DNA from: Candidatus Thiodiazotropha endoloripes
GTDB taxonomy: Bacteria; Pseudomonadota; Gammaproteobacteria; Chromatiales; Chromatiaceae
Direction of reading: 5' to 3'
DNA: 64,000 nt
Assembly: GCF_001708965.1 (NCBI RefSeq)
Contig: NZ_LVJW01000006.1
Coordinates: forward strand, 1-64,000
The notes beneath the pieces were generated by a model, which ran no database searches, was not told the DNA's origin, and saw only the letters and a list, made by a program, of their open reading frames with translations. The position numbers were made by a program, and so were the translations under genes. Positions within the stretch are counted from its first letter, which is position 1, and each line of letters opens with the position of its first letter. This document shows, piece by piece, positions 20,169 through 29,637 of this stretch.

Positions 20169-22442
20169 ATGTCTAATATAAAACTACTCTACTTCCCAAT
20201 ACTTCTAATTACCTTTGCAATCCTGGCTGGGTGCAATCATTCCGATTCGGATGAAAGTGAACCCAGCACAACAATATCAGGCCAATTGATCACCAACGCT
20301 GGGTCAGATGAATCATCCACTACCTGTCCCAGTACGGCTGTTAAGATTTTGGTTTTGCAGGATGGTGATACGGTTTCGCAAGCCGAGATCGCACAGGGAT
20401 GCGATTTTACCGTTGACATTCCAGCAGAGACACCAGTCTCTCTTAAATTTGTCGATGCTTCAGAAAGCGATGTTGGCGTAGTGATCTACGAGAATCCTCG
20501 TATCAGTCAGGGTGGAACTCTGGAGGAGTTCATCGACCGATTCCAACTTCCACTGGGTGCAAATGAAGATATCGGCAACGTCCTTCTGTTGCCTGACCAG
20601 GATATAGCGCTTCTGCAACGAAACCCGTTGCTCTATCAAGACCGGGATGGGGATGGTGTCGCAGATGGAATGGATGCAGATTTCAATCTATCTTTATTAC
20701 TCTCCAACCGAGACATTGATAACGACAGCATCGATAATGAAAGCGATAACTGCCCCTATGAATCAAATCCAGACCAGGAGGATACAGATCAGGATGGCCT
20801 GGGTGACGCTTGTTCCATTCCGCTGGATATACCGTTATATGGCCAATTGACTCTGAGCCTGGTCAAAAAACTGGCCACAGAGGAAGAAGTTCAGGCGATC
20901 ATGGATGACCCTGCTCTTCTGGATTCAACGCTTTTGGAAGTATCTGAGGATGATCCCAATACGATTGTATTTGGCCCCATACCTCAAAAGGGCAATTGGA
21001 TTGTGACGCAGAACCAGAAGGTTATGATCGATCCTGACGGCTTCTTTACCTTAGATCCAGTAACAGACCCAGGCTCCGGCCTGGCGGTTGTCGTTAGAGA
21101 AGTAACAGATGAAAAGCCGTTATTTACCTTTCCACTGCACAAGTTGAGCACCGATGCCTCAAACCCGGCAGTAATCGACATCAAGGGTACTTTCCCGAGA
21201 CCATGCGGTATGGATGGTGACGTTTGTCATAACCCAGCCATCGCTGAGAAAGGCGGTGCAGTACATCATATCAATCATGGTCATATCCATTTACCTCCGA
21301 TACGGCCGTTCGAAGAACAAGGCGATGAGGGTGTCTCAGGAAATTGCAAGGAGGATTACAATACGTATCCCTGTTGCTTGGACTATGATGGCCCCCTGGC
21401 GGGTCCTGACGCTGAACCACAAACCGATTCCGTGACCGAAGTCCAAGTCTACCTTGGCTCTACCTGCCATGAATCGGTACTGCACAACTGCTGTACTAAT
21501 GAGCGGGGAGATTTCGCCTATCGAGCTGTCGAAATCTTACGCATATTCTCAGATAGTATCGATGAGTTGTATGAGCCAATCGGATGTCATGACAATCATA
21601 AGAAAAGGAACTGTCAATGGATTGATTATGACACCGAACAACGAGGCCTTTATCTGTCTGAAACTGCACCAAGCATCATTCAACGTTCTGCACGATACCA
21701 AGAGAATACCCGTCCACAAACAGGTTCGTTATATGTTGAGAATATCGTTGTAGCCTGCGGGGTAGAGAAAACACTCTATATGTACAACAACACCTGCAGG
21801 AACGAATCGGTCATCCACTTTGAACGGAATATCGGTGGCTCAGCAAAACTCAATGGGGACGGTGTTGAGAATGATCGGGAAATTCCCGCAAACGAACGTG
21901 CCAATCCATTGGTTGTAAAACATTACAAAGATGGCGTAGACAATTTTATCTTTCAACGCTCAATCACCTACACAGCGCCATCGGAGGCAGGCTCGGCCGA
22001 TGCCATTTCAGTACAGGCTGGCGGTATTCATCGGCGTGTCAATATCGAAGTGGTTTGTGATAACACGGTAATTGAAGAGCCCCCACCGGAAGAGGAAGAG
22101 GAAGTCACAGAACCACCACCACCGACAACGAACCCTGAAATTGACGTAGTGGAGCAGACTGCTTACCTGTTCGATCACTTCATTGGCAGATCACCCTGTC
22201 CTCAGGAGATTGGTCAACTGAATATAGGCAACAGTGGCGATGGCACTTTGCGCTGGAGGATTGAGCACAATATCCCATGGCTGGATGTCGTGCCTGCAAG
22301 CGGCATAGCTCCATCAACCGTATCACTTCGATTCAATTGTAATGTGAGTGGCCCTGGCAATCTCAGTGGAAACTTTTCGATCGTATCGGATAATGCAATA
22401 AACAGCCCGTTATCAATTCCTGTTGGCGGGACGGTTCACTGA
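20169..22442 (+). CDS. Large secreted lipoprotein with calcium-binding-type repeats
   Basis: A 757-residue predicted lipoprotein with signal peptide and lipobox L-A-G-C at about 19-22. Residues 155-215 carry Asp-rich thrombospondin type 3-like motifs (DRDGDGVADGMDAD, DIDNDSIDNESDNCP, DTDQDGLGDAC), which bind calcium in known proteins. The centre (about 340-530) is rich in Cys and His (GNCKEDYNTYPCC, STCHESVLHNCC, CHDNHKKRNCQW) and matches no family I recognise. A Pro/Glu linker (EEPPPEEEEEVTEPPPP) leads to a C-terminal Ig-like domain resembling BACON/ASH folds (LNIGNSGDGTLRW, WLDVVPASG). It appears monocistronic with its own terminator. Function is unknown; a surface or extracellular role is likely. 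Confidence 0.72.
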   Translation: MSNIKLLYFPILLITFAILAGCNHSDSDESEPSTTISGQLITNAGSDESSTTCPSTAVKILVLQDGDTVSQAEIAQGCDFTVDIPAETPVSLKFVDASESDVGVVIYENPRISQGGTLEEFIDRFQLPLGANEDIGNVLLLPDQDIALLQRNPLLYQDRDGDGVADGMDADFNLSLLLSNRDIDNDSIDNESDNCPYESNPDQEDTDQDGLGDACSIPLDIPLYGQLTLSLVKKLATEEEVQAIMDDPALLDSTLLEVSEDDPNTIVFGPIPQKGNWIVTQNQKVMIDPDGFFTLDPVTDPGSGLAVVVREVTDEKPLFTFPLHKLSTDASNPAVIDIKGTFPRPCGMDGDVCHNPAIAEKGGAVHHINHGHIHLPPIRPFEEQGDEGVSGNCKEDYNTYPCCLDYDGPLAGPDAEPQTDSVTEVQVYLGSTCHESVLHNCCTNERGDFAYRAVEILRIFSDSIDELYEPIGCHDNHKKRNCQWIDYDTEQRGLYLSETAPSIIQRSARYQENTRPQTGSLYVENIVVACGVEKTLYMYNNTCRNESVIHFERNIGGSAKLNGDGVENDREIPANERANPLVVKHYKDGVDNFIFQRSITYTAPSEAGSADAISVQAGGIHRRVNIEVVCDNTVIEEPPPEEEEEVTEPPPPTTNPEIDVVEQTAYLFDHFIGRSPCPQEIGQLNIGNSGDGTLRWRIEHNIPWLDVVPASGIAPSTVSLRFNCNVSGPGNLSGNFSIVSDNAINSPLSIPVGGTVH

Positions 22443-22483
22443 TATAAAGCAGCAGATGAGCAAGCTGGACGTTGTCATTGGCT

Positions 22484-22514
22484 ACCGGCCTGAATAACAA
22501 ACAGGCTGGTTTTC
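22484..22514 (+). terminator. Terminator after the large lipoprotein gene
   Basis: ACCGGCCTG pairs with CAGGCTGGT (one G-T) around a 9-nt loop, followed by TTTCCT. Confidence 0.65.
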
Positions 22515-22631
22515 CTAATCTTTTGTTAACAACCGAGGGAAAAGTTATTCAAGCGACCTTTATGTGGATTACTGATGAATCTGCCGCCCGAAAAAGCCAA
22601 CAAAAAACAGCTGATTCTTATCTATTCAGCT

Positions 22632-22683
22632 AAAAAGAAAAAGGCCCAAAACACCACTATAGATAGCGTATTTTAGGCCTTTT
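22632..22683 (-). terminator. Terminator of the initiator tRNA gene
   Basis: On the minus strand AAAGGCC and GGCCTTT flank a loop with a further AAAA/TTTT pairing, followed by TTTTTCTTTTT. It begins 8 bp after the tRNA 3' end. Confidence 0.8.
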
Positions 22684-22690
22684 CGATTGT

Positions 22691-22767
<77 letters not shown>

Positions 22768-22779
22768 TCAAGGTGGGGA

Positions 22780-22808
22780 ATACTACCTGTGATGGACCTG
22801 GATGACAA
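22780..22808 (-). promoter_or_regulatory. Sigma70 promoter for the initiator tRNA
   Basis: On the minus strand TTGTCA (22808-22803) and TAGTAT (22785-22780) are separated by exactly 17 bp, ending 12 bp before the tRNA 5' end. Confidence 0.65.
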
Positions 22809-22985
22809 GCCCTTTATAAAAAAATTTTAAAAGATTTGAAACATTAGGTTAGACAGCCCGGACAGGCAGAAAATTCAACGCTTTATCAGGCTGAAAAAAT
22901 GGAAAAAAAAGCCTAAAACAGATCTATCTGTACGAGTTTTTGTGAGCTGGTCCGGGGTGAATCAGCTTGATCCACCCTCGAATCA

Positions 22986-23002
22986 CCCGGCCTGACGCCG
23001 GG
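22986..23002 (-). terminator. Hairpin immediately after nuoN
   Basis: CCCGGC/GCCGGG stem with a 5-nt loop directly after the nuoN stop codon. No T-run follows, so it may be an mRNA 3'-end stabiliser or a Rho-dependent end rather than an intrinsic terminator. Confidence 0.4.
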
Positions 23003-23003
23003 G

Positions 23004-24452
23004 TCAGCTGCCTATCGCGGCGGCACAGAGTGACAGCAGTCCTGCGGGGAAAAGCCCCAGCACCAGCATGGAGAGACCATTGATGGAGAGCATCACCTGA
23101 GTGTCCACCCCGATTGAGAGCGGTGTTTCATCTTCTGGCTGATCGAAATAGATCAGCTTGACCACACGGATGTAGTAGAAGGCACCGATGATCGAAAAGG
23201 CCACACCGACCAGTGCCAGCCAGGTCAGGTCTACCGAAACAACCGCATCGAGAACGAACAGTTTGGCGAAAAAACCCACGGTAGGGGGTACGCCAGCCAT
23301 GGAGAACATCAGCAGCAGCATCATTCCGGCAAACCAGGGATTGCGCTGATTCAGGCCCTTCATATCATCCAGATTCTCTGCCTCGAAGCCTTTGCGGCTG
23401 AGGGCAATGATGATACCGAAGGCACCGGCCGACATCAGTGCGTAGACCAGGGTGTAGAACATGGCTGCGGTATAGCCCTCTTTGGTCCCCGCGAGGATGC
23501 CAAGCATGATGAAACCCACGTGGGATATGGTTGAGTAGGCCAGCATACGTTTGATGTTGGTCTGCGCGATGGCAATCAGATTACCCACACCCATGGAGAG
23601 CACCGCCAGGATGATCAGCATTCCCTGCCATCCCTGCCAGCCACCATTCAGCTCAGCCAGGCCATCCACCAGTAAGCGCATGGCCAGAGCGAAGGCGGCG
23701 ATTTTCGGGGCACTGGCAAGAAACGCGACCACGGCGGTCGGTGCACCATGATAGACATCGGGCACCCACATATGAAAAGGTACTGCACCCAGCTTGAAGG
23801 CCAAGCCGATCACCAGAAAGACGATACCGAAGATCATCACGATCTCGTTCATGTCCCCCTTGCTCACAACTTTTGCCAGCTCATCGAACTGCAGCGTGCC
23901 GGTGGTGCCGTAGATCATTGATATGCCGTAGAGCAGCATTCCTGAGGCCAAGGCACCCAGCACAAAGTACTTCATGGCCGCCTCAGCACCCTCGGGGGAG
24001 TCACGATTGAAAGCGACCAGAGCATACAGACAGAGGGCCAACAGTTCCAAGCCAAGATAGATGGTGAGAAAACTGTTGGCGGAGATCATCACAGTCATAC
24101 CCAGAACCGCAAACAGGCCGAGAGTGTAGAACTCTCCCTTGAACAGATCCCGTTGGATCAGATAGTCTTTGGCATAGAGAAATGAGATAAAAGTAACCAG
24201 CAGCACACCGACCTTCAGCAGATCGCTCATGGGATCCCGGATGTAGCTACCATCGAAGAGAATCTGAGTCTCGGAACTGGCCACGGCCAGGGTGACCGCC
24301 ACAGTGACCAGTAGACCCACCTGGGTGATGACATAGCTGGCTATCCGTTGCTCTTCTCGGATGAAAAGATCAACCAGCAGGACCAGACAGGCCAGGGTCA
24401 GCAAGGAAATTTCCGGTAAGACCGGGATCAGTTGTGTTGCATCGAATTGCAT
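23004..24452 (-). CDS. nuoN: NADH-quinone oxidoreductase subunit N
   Basis: A 482-residue antiporter-like membrane subunit of complex I, taking part in proton translocation. It has about 14 hydrophobic helices. The conserved Glu of helix 5 is in LGLELLALCLYALVAFNRDS, and the Lys/His-rich half-channel region includes KRMLAYSTISHVGF. It is the last gene of the nuo operon, 30 bp after nuoM. Length is normal for NuoN. Confidence 0.97.
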   Translation of the reverse strand: MQFDATQLIPVLPEISLLTLACLVLLVDLFIREEQRIASYVITQVGLLVTVAVTLAVASSETQILFDGSYIRDPMSDLLKVGVLLVTFISFLYAKDYLIQRDLFKGEFYTLGLFAVLGMTVMISANSFLTIYLGLELLALCLYALVAFNRDSPEGAEAAMKYFVLGALASGMLLYGISMIYGTTGTLQFDELAKVVSKGDMNEIVMIFGIVFLVIGLAFKLGAVPFHMWVPDVYHGAPTAVVAFLASAPKIAAFALAMRLLVDGLAELNGGWQGWQGMLIILAVLSMGVGNLIAIAQTNIKRMLAYSTISHVGFIMLGILAGTKEGYTAAMFYTLVYALMSAGAFGIIIALSRKGFEAENLDDMKGLNQRNPWFAGMMLLLMFSMAGVPPTVGFFAKLFVLDAVVSVDLTWLALVGVAFSIIGAFYYIRVVKLIYFDQPEDETPLSIGVDTQVMLSINGLSMLVLGLFPAGLLSLCAAAIGS

Positions 24453-24482
24453 GATTTCGCTACCGAGTCAGGCTCCGTCAGA

Positions 24483-25997
24483 TTATAACTTGGACACAGC
24501 TATATGCTGCAGCAGGTTGTTGACAGAGGCGTCCATCACTTCAACCAGGGGTGCGGGCCACAAACCCAGCAACAGTACCGCTGCTGCCAGGGTGCCCAGG
24601 ACAATGAATTCACGTCGGTTCATATCCTCAAGCGAAGCCACACCATCGGAAGTGACATCACCGAAGACCACCCGCTTGACCATCCATAGGGTATAGGCGG
24701 CGCCGATAATCAAGGTGGTTGCCGCCAGGAATGCGTACCAGAAGTCGGCCTGGAAACTGGCCAGGATGACCATGAACTCACCAACAAAACCGGAAGTGCC
24801 GGGCAGCCCCGCATTGGCCATGGCAAAGAAGACCATGAAGGCGGCGAATACCGGCATGGTGTTCACCACCCCACCGTAATCCTTGATCTCCCGACTGTGC
24901 AGGCGATCATAGAGCACACCGACACAGAGGAACATGGCGGCTGAGATGAAGCCATGGGATACCATCTGAACCATGCCTCCCTCGATGCCGAGTACCGCAC
25001 CACCGATGTTATCGCTGTTCTGACTGATGATAAAGACGATGAAGAAGCCGAGGGTGACAAAACCCATATGGGCGATCGACGAGTAGGCGATGAGCTTTTT
25101 CATATCCTGTTGGATCAACGCCACAAAACCGATGTAGACCACAGCAATCAGTGACATGCCAATAATCAGCCAGTCCAGGGTATGGCTGGCATCCGGGGTG
25201 ATCGGCAGGCTGAAACGGAGAAAACCGTAGCCACCGATCTTCAGCATGATCGCTGCCAGGATTACCGATCCACCGGTGGGTGCCTCCACATGAGCGTCAG
25301 GCAACCAGGTATGAACCGGCCACATCGGCACTTTCACCGCAAACGCCAGCAGGAAGGCAATGAAGATCAGGATCTGTTCGGTAAGCCCAAGCTTGAGGGT
25401 ATGGAAACCGAGGATATCGAAGCTGCCGGACTGGAAATACATGTAGATCAGAGCGACCAGCATGAACACCGAACCGAAAAAAGTATAGAGGAAGAACTTG
25501 ATGGTGGCGTAGACCCGGTTCGGTCCACCCCAGACCCCGATGATCAGGAACATGGGAATCAGCATCGCTTCCCAGAAGACGTAGAACAGCATCGCGTCCA
25601 GTGCGGAGAAGACACCGACCATCACACCTTCCATGATCAGGAAGGCAGCCATGTATTGGGAGGGACGATACTGGATTACTTCCCAACCGGCGATCACCAC
25701 CAGTGGGGTGATGAAGGTGGTGAGAATGATCAGCGGCATGGAGATGCCGTCCACACCCATGTAGTACTCGATATCGAAACCGGGGACCCAGGGCACCCGT
25801 TCGACAAACTGCATATCTGCCGTGGCGCTGTCGAAAGCAAACCAGAGAGGCAGGCTGACAATGAAGGTCAGAATGGCGATGGTCAGGGCGGTCCACTTGG
25901 TGGCGTTCGCTTCCCGGTCGCCACTGGCAAGTACCATGAAGCCACCCACTATGGGCAGCCAGACCGTAAGACTTAGGATGGGCCAATCGGCAATCAT
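24483..25997 (-). CDS. nuoM: NADH-quinone oxidoreductase subunit M
   Basis: A 504-residue antiporter-like proton-pumping subunit of complex I. The conserved helix-5 Glu is in YVFWEAMLIPMFLIIG. KKLIAYSSIAHMGFVTLG and HTWLPDAHVEAPTGGSVILA are typical NuoM strings. The ATG at 25997 is preferred to an in-frame TTG two codons upstream. It lies 12 bp after nuoL. Confidence 0.97.
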   Translation of the reverse strand: MIADWPILSLTVWLPIVGGFMVLASGDREANATKWTALTIAILTFIVSLPLWFAFDSATADMQFVERVPWVPGFDIEYYMGVDGISMPLIILTTFITPLVVIAGWEVIQYRPSQYMAAFLIMEGVMVGVFSALDAMLFYVFWEAMLIPMFLIIGVWGGPNRVYATIKFFLYTFFGSVFMLVALIYMYFQSGSFDILGFHTLKLGLTEQILIFIAFLLAFAVKVPMWPVHTWLPDAHVEAPTGGSVILAAIMLKIGGYGFLRFSLPITPDASHTLDWLIIGMSLIAVVYIGFVALIQQDMKKLIAYSSIAHMGFVTLGFFIVFIISQNSDNIGGAVLGIEGGMVQMVSHGFISAAMFLCVGVLYDRLHSREIKDYGGVVNTMPVFAAFMVFFAMANAGLPGTSGFVGEFMVILASFQADFWYAFLAATTLIIGAAYTLWMVKRVVFGDVTSDGVASLEDMNRREFIVLGTLAAAVLLLGLWPAPLVEVMDASVNNLLQHIAVSKL

Positions 25998-26009
25998 GCT
26001 CAACGTCCT

Positions 26010-27998
26010 TTATAGATATACAAACCAGGTCAGCAACAGCAGCAGACCCAGAATCATAGCAATGGCATAGTGATAGAGGTAACCGGTCTGGACGTGGCGT
26101 ACGATTGAAGCCAGCCAACCCACGGTATGGGCGGAGCCGTTCACCGCCAACCCGTCGATCAGGCCCCGGTCACCGACCAGCCAGAGGAACTTGCCAATTC
26201 CCCGGCTGCCTGCAGCAAACACGGCTTGGTAAACCTCATCAAACCAATACTTCTTATCCAGCACCTTGTGTAGCGGCGCCAGGGTGTTTTTGATCTTCTC
26301 CGCCAGGGCGGGATTTATCATATAGAGATAGAAGGCCAGACCCAGTCCAGCCATCGCCAGATAGAAGGCGACGCTTGCAAAGGTGTGGCCGAGCATGCCG
26401 TTACCACTGTGAACCATCGTCTGGACCGCCGCCAGGGTATCGTGCTCGGGCAGTACATAGAGAGCGTCTTTGAACCAGTCGCCGAACAGCATTGCGTCAA
26501 TGGTCAGGTAACCGAGGATCACCGAGGGGATAGCCAGCAGGATCAGCGGCACGGTCACCACCTTGGGTGATTCGTGGAGATGCTCCTTGGCATGTTCATC
26601 ACGTGGGCCTTCACCGTGGAACACCAGGAAGAACATACGGAAACTGTAGAGGGCGGTGACAAACACACCGGCCAACACCAGCCAATAGGCATAACCGGAA
26701 CCGGCAATGGTTGAGTGGTGCACGGCCTCGATAATCGCATCCTTGGAGAAGAAACCGGAGAAGCCGGGAAAACCGATCAGCGCCAGGGAGCCGAGCAATG
26801 AGGTCCAGTAGGTGATCGGCATGTATTTGCGCACCCCACCCATGTTGCGGATATCCTGATCGTGGTGCATGCCGATGATGACTGAACCGGCAGCAAGGAA
26901 CAGCAGCGCCTTGAAGAAGGCGTGGGTCATCAGGTGGAAAATGCCGGCGGCGTAGGCGGAAGCGCCCAAAGCCACCATCATGTAACCCAGCTGTGACAGG
27001 GTCGAGTAGGCCACCACTCGTTTGATATCGTTCTGCACGATACCGATCAGACCGGTAAAGAAGGCGGTGGTGGCACCGATCACCAGAATGAAGCTGAGGG
27101 CTGTCTCTGAGAGCTCATACAGTGGTGACATACGGGCCACCATAAAGATACCGGCGGTAACCATGGTGGCCGCATGGATCAGCGCTGAGATCGGGGTCGG
27201 GCCTTCCATGGAGTCGGGCAGCCAGACATGCAGCGGTACCTGAGCCGATTTACCCATTGCACCGATAAACAGCAGAATGCCGATCACGGTCATCAGCGAC
27301 CAACTGCTGTCTCCCCAGATCTGGACCTGGGTATCGACCAGTCCCGGCGCCAAGGCAAACACCTCGGCATAGTCGAGGCTGTTGGTGTACATGACAATCG
27401 CGGCAATGCCGAGAATGAAACCGAAGTCACCCACCCGGTTGACCAAAAAGGCCTTCAGATTGGCGAAGATCGCGGTGGGTCTGACCGACCAGAAACCGAT
27501 CAGCAGATAGGAGACCAGACCAACCGCCTCCCAGCCGAAAAACAGCTGCATGAAGTTGTTGGCCATAACCAACATCAACATCGAGAAGGTAAACAGAGAG
27601 ATGTAACTGAAGAAACGTTGATAGCTGTTTTTACCGGCCAGACTGGTCTTCGGCCAATTGTGCTCATCATCCGCCATATAGCCGATGGTGTAGATGTGTA
27701 CGCAGAAAGAGACGAAGGTGACCACGGTGATCATCACCGCCGTCAGATGGTCAACCAGAAAGCCCACCTCCATGCTCAGACCGCCACTCACCATCCAGGT
27801 GTAGACCGTGCCGTTGAAGGTCTCCAGACCATCATACATAAAGCCTTTCAGCACATAGAGCGAGAGCAAGGCGGAGATACCGACCCCGGTACTGGTGACC
27901 CAGTGTGCCCCTTTGCGCCCCAACGTACTGCCAAAGAAACCGGCCAATATCGCGCCGACCAGAGGCGCCAATACGATTGTCAGATAGATATTTTCCAT
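26010..27998 (-). CDS. nuoL: NADH-quinone oxidoreductase subunit L
   Basis: A 662-residue distal membrane subunit of complex I. It has the antiporter core, with the conserved Glu in FFGWEAVGLVSYLLIGFW, HVWLPDSMEGPTPISALIHAATMV and KRVVAYSTLSQLGYM. The C-terminal extension gives the lateral helix and last membrane helix. It is separated from nuoK by 190 bp, the widest gap in the operon, which is filled by a 158-bp inverted-repeat element. Confidence 0.97.
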   Translation of the reverse strand: MENIYLTIVLAPLVGAILAGFFGSTLGRKGAHWVTSTGVGISALLSLYVLKGFMYDGLETFNGTVYTWMVSGGLSMEVGFLVDHLTAVMITVVTFVSFCVHIYTIGYMADDEHNWPKTSLAGKNSYQRFFSYISLFTFSMLMLVMANNFMQLFFGWEAVGLVSYLLIGFWSVRPTAIFANLKAFLVNRVGDFGFILGIAAIVMYTNSLDYAEVFALAPGLVDTQVQIWGDSSWSLMTVIGILLFIGAMGKSAQVPLHVWLPDSMEGPTPISALIHAATMVTAGIFMVARMSPLYELSETALSFILVIGATTAFFTGLIGIVQNDIKRVVAYSTLSQLGYMMVALGASAYAAGIFHLMTHAFFKALLFLAAGSVIIGMHHDQDIRNMGGVRKYMPITYWTSLLGSLALIGFPGFSGFFSKDAIIEAVHHSTIAGSGYAYWLVLAGVFVTALYSFRMFFLVFHGEGPRDEHAKEHLHESPKVVTVPLILLAIPSVILGYLTIDAMLFGDWFKDALYVLPEHDTLAAVQTMVHSGNGMLGHTFASVAFYLAMAGLGLAFYLYMINPALAEKIKNTLAPLHKVLDKKYWFDEVYQAVFAAGSRGIGKFLWLVGDRGLIDGLAVNGSAHTVGWLASIVRHVQTGYLYHYAIAMILGLLLLLTWFVYL

Positions 27999-28020
27999 AA
28001 ACCGTTTCTTCTTAAATTAG

Positions 28021-28178
28021 GTCCGTGAATGAACGCTGATAAACGCAAATGTTTTTATGCGTAGGCATTTTCATTTACCGACTTACTTTACCTATGTTTC
28101 AATTCAGTACATTCAGTCCGTAAAGCTTCACCAATAACCACAAATCATCTTTGCGTTCATCAGCATTCAATTGCGGAC
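28021..28178. repeat. 158-bp terminal-inverted-repeat element inside the nuo operon
   Basis: Left end GTCCGTGAATGAACGCTGAT (28021-28040) continues into AAACGCAAA. The right end (28150-28178), read in reverse complement, begins GTCCGCAATTGAATGCTGAT and continues GAACGCAAA. The two ends are about 29-bp imperfect inverted repeats starting with GTCCG. The interior has no gene. The ends match those of the larger element between carA and carB (55292-55758), so this looks like a gene-less, MITE-like derivative. No target-site duplication is obvious. Confidence 0.75.
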
Positions 28179-28188
28179 TTCTTATCAA

Positions 28189-28494
28189 TCAACCCTTCAG
28201 GGCATCCATATCCTCAACGTTGATACTGCGCTTGCTGCGGAACAGCACCACCAGTATGGCCAGGCCGATCGCTGCTTCAGCGGCCGCCACCGTGAGGATG
28301 AAAAATACGAACACCTGCCCCGCCGTATCCTGGAGAAAATGGGAAAATGCGACAAAGTTGATATTCACTGCCAACAACATCAACTCCACACACATCAACA
28401 GCACGATGACGTTTTTACGGTTGATGAAGATCCCCGCCACACTGATAGCGAAGAGGATAGCGCCAAGGATCAGATAGTCTGAAAGTGCAATCAT
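28189..28494 (-). CDS. nuoK: NADH-quinone oxidoreductase subunit K
   Basis: A 101-residue, three-helix membrane subunit of complex I. It carries the conserved Glu in [19 protein letters not shown], which belongs to the proton path of the E-channel region. Length is typical. It lies 4 bp after nuoJ. Confidence 0.97.
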   Translation of the reverse strand: MIALSDYLILGAILFAISVAGIFINRKNVIVLLMCVELMLLAVNINFVAFSHFLQDTAGQVFVFFILTVAAAEAAIGLAILVVLFRSKRSINVEDMDALKG

Positions 28495-28498
28495 GTCG

Positions 28499-29104
28499 TT
28501 AGCCTTTTTCCGCGTCCATGGAGACCATCCGGATTCGATCGTCCCCCTTCTTGATTACAACCTGGGTAGAAGGATCGATAAACTTGGTATCGGTACGCCG
28601 CCGCATGGTCAACCCAATCGCTGCGATGATCGCCACCAGCAAAATCACGGCAGCCACCTCGAAGGGGTACATGTAGACGGTGTAGAGTACACTGCCAAGC
28701 TCTTCGGTATTGCTGTAATCGGCGGCATGTCTGGCCGGAGCAGCATATTTTTCCAGACCGAAGTTGTCTGGCCCGACGATCAGAATCAGTTCCGCGGCCA
28801 TGGCAATCGCCATCACCAGCCCGAGCGGTAGCAGCTTGATGAATCCGGACCTCAGTACGGCGATATCGATATCCAACATCATCAGCACGAACAGGAACAG
28901 CACCATGACCGCACCCACATAGACCAACACCAGCACAATGGCGAGAAACTCCGCTTCCGCCAATAACCAGATGCCGCTGCTGGCAAAAAAGGCGAGGATC
29001 AGAAACAGCGCCGAATGCACCGGATTGCGTCGCGTCACCACCATCACTGCCGCCGCCAGAACAACAGCTGCCAGTACATAAAAAATCAGCTTTTCAAGTG
29101 TCAT
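28499..29104 (-). CDS. nuoJ: NADH-quinone oxidoreductase subunit J
   Basis: A 201-residue membrane subunit of complex I with five hydrophobic helices. [16 protein letters not shown] and [21 protein letters not shown] are diagnostic. Tightly packed between nuoI (36 bp) and nuoK (4 bp). Confidence 0.96.
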   Translation of the reverse strand: MTLEKLIFYVLAAVVLAAAVMVVTRRNPVHSALFLILAFFASSGIWLLAEAEFLAIVLVLVYVGAVMVLFLFVLMMLDIDIAVLRSGFIKLLPLGLVMAIAMAAELILIVGPDNFGLEKYAAPARHAADYSNTEELGSVLYTVYMYPFEVAAVILLVAIIAAIGLTMRRRTDTKFIDPSTQVVIKKGDDRIRMVSMDAEKG

Positions 29105-29140
29105 ATACGGATTCCCGTTATATCCAAGGTTGCCTGAGGG

Positions 29141-29629
29141 TCAGCGAACTTTTGCCTGGGCTTCGATATCTGCAGCCAGCTGTGCTTCGCACTTGTCACC
29201 CACTGCCAACAACTTCTCCTTGGTCATGATGTTCTCACCGCGATTCTCGAAGTGGTACTCATAGATTCGCGTCTCAACGATGGCATCCACCGGACAGGCC
29301 TCCTGGCAATAGCCGCAGTAGATGCACTTGAACAAATCGATATCGTAGCGGGTAGTACGCCTGGAGCCATCCTCCCTGGGTTCTGCTTCGATGGTGATCG
29401 CCAGAGCCGGGCAGGTCGCTTCGCAGAGCTTACAGGCGATACAGCGCTCCTCACCGTTGGGATAGCGGCGCAAGGCGTGCAATCCACGGAAGCGGGGGGA
29501 GACCGGCGCTTTCTCTTCCGGATACATGATGGTGAACTTCTTACGGAACAGGTAACGCCCTGTCACACTCAGTCCACGGAACAGCTCCAGCAGAAAAAGG
29601 CTCTTGAAATAGTTTTTAAACACGTTCAT
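29141..29629 (-). CDS. nuoI: NADH-quinone oxidoreductase subunit I
   Basis: A 162-residue peripheral-arm subunit carrying two [4Fe-4S] clusters (N6a, N6b). Both cluster motifs are complete: [12 protein letters not shown] and [12 protein letters not shown]. The N-terminal amphipathic segment ([15 protein letters not shown]) docks to the membrane. The ATG at 29629 gives the normal family start, 8 bp after nuoH; a further-upstream start would overlap nuoH. Confidence 0.97.
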   Translation of the reverse strand: MNVFKNYFKSLFLLELFRGLSVTGRYLFRKKFTIMYPEEKAPVSPRFRGLHALRRYPNGEERCIACKLCEATCPALAITIEAEPREDGSRRTTRYDIDLFKCIYCGYCQEACPVDAIVETRIYEYHFENRGENIMTKEKLLAVGDKCEAQLAADIEAQAKVR

Positions 29630-29637
29630 AGAAGACC

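Noticed and set aside
25182-25976. 264-codon plus-strand open frame rich in His, Asp and Gln
   Set aside because: Antisense to nuoM; the odd composition comes from reading membrane-protein codons backwards. A similar frame antisense to nuoL (27228-28028) was rejected too.
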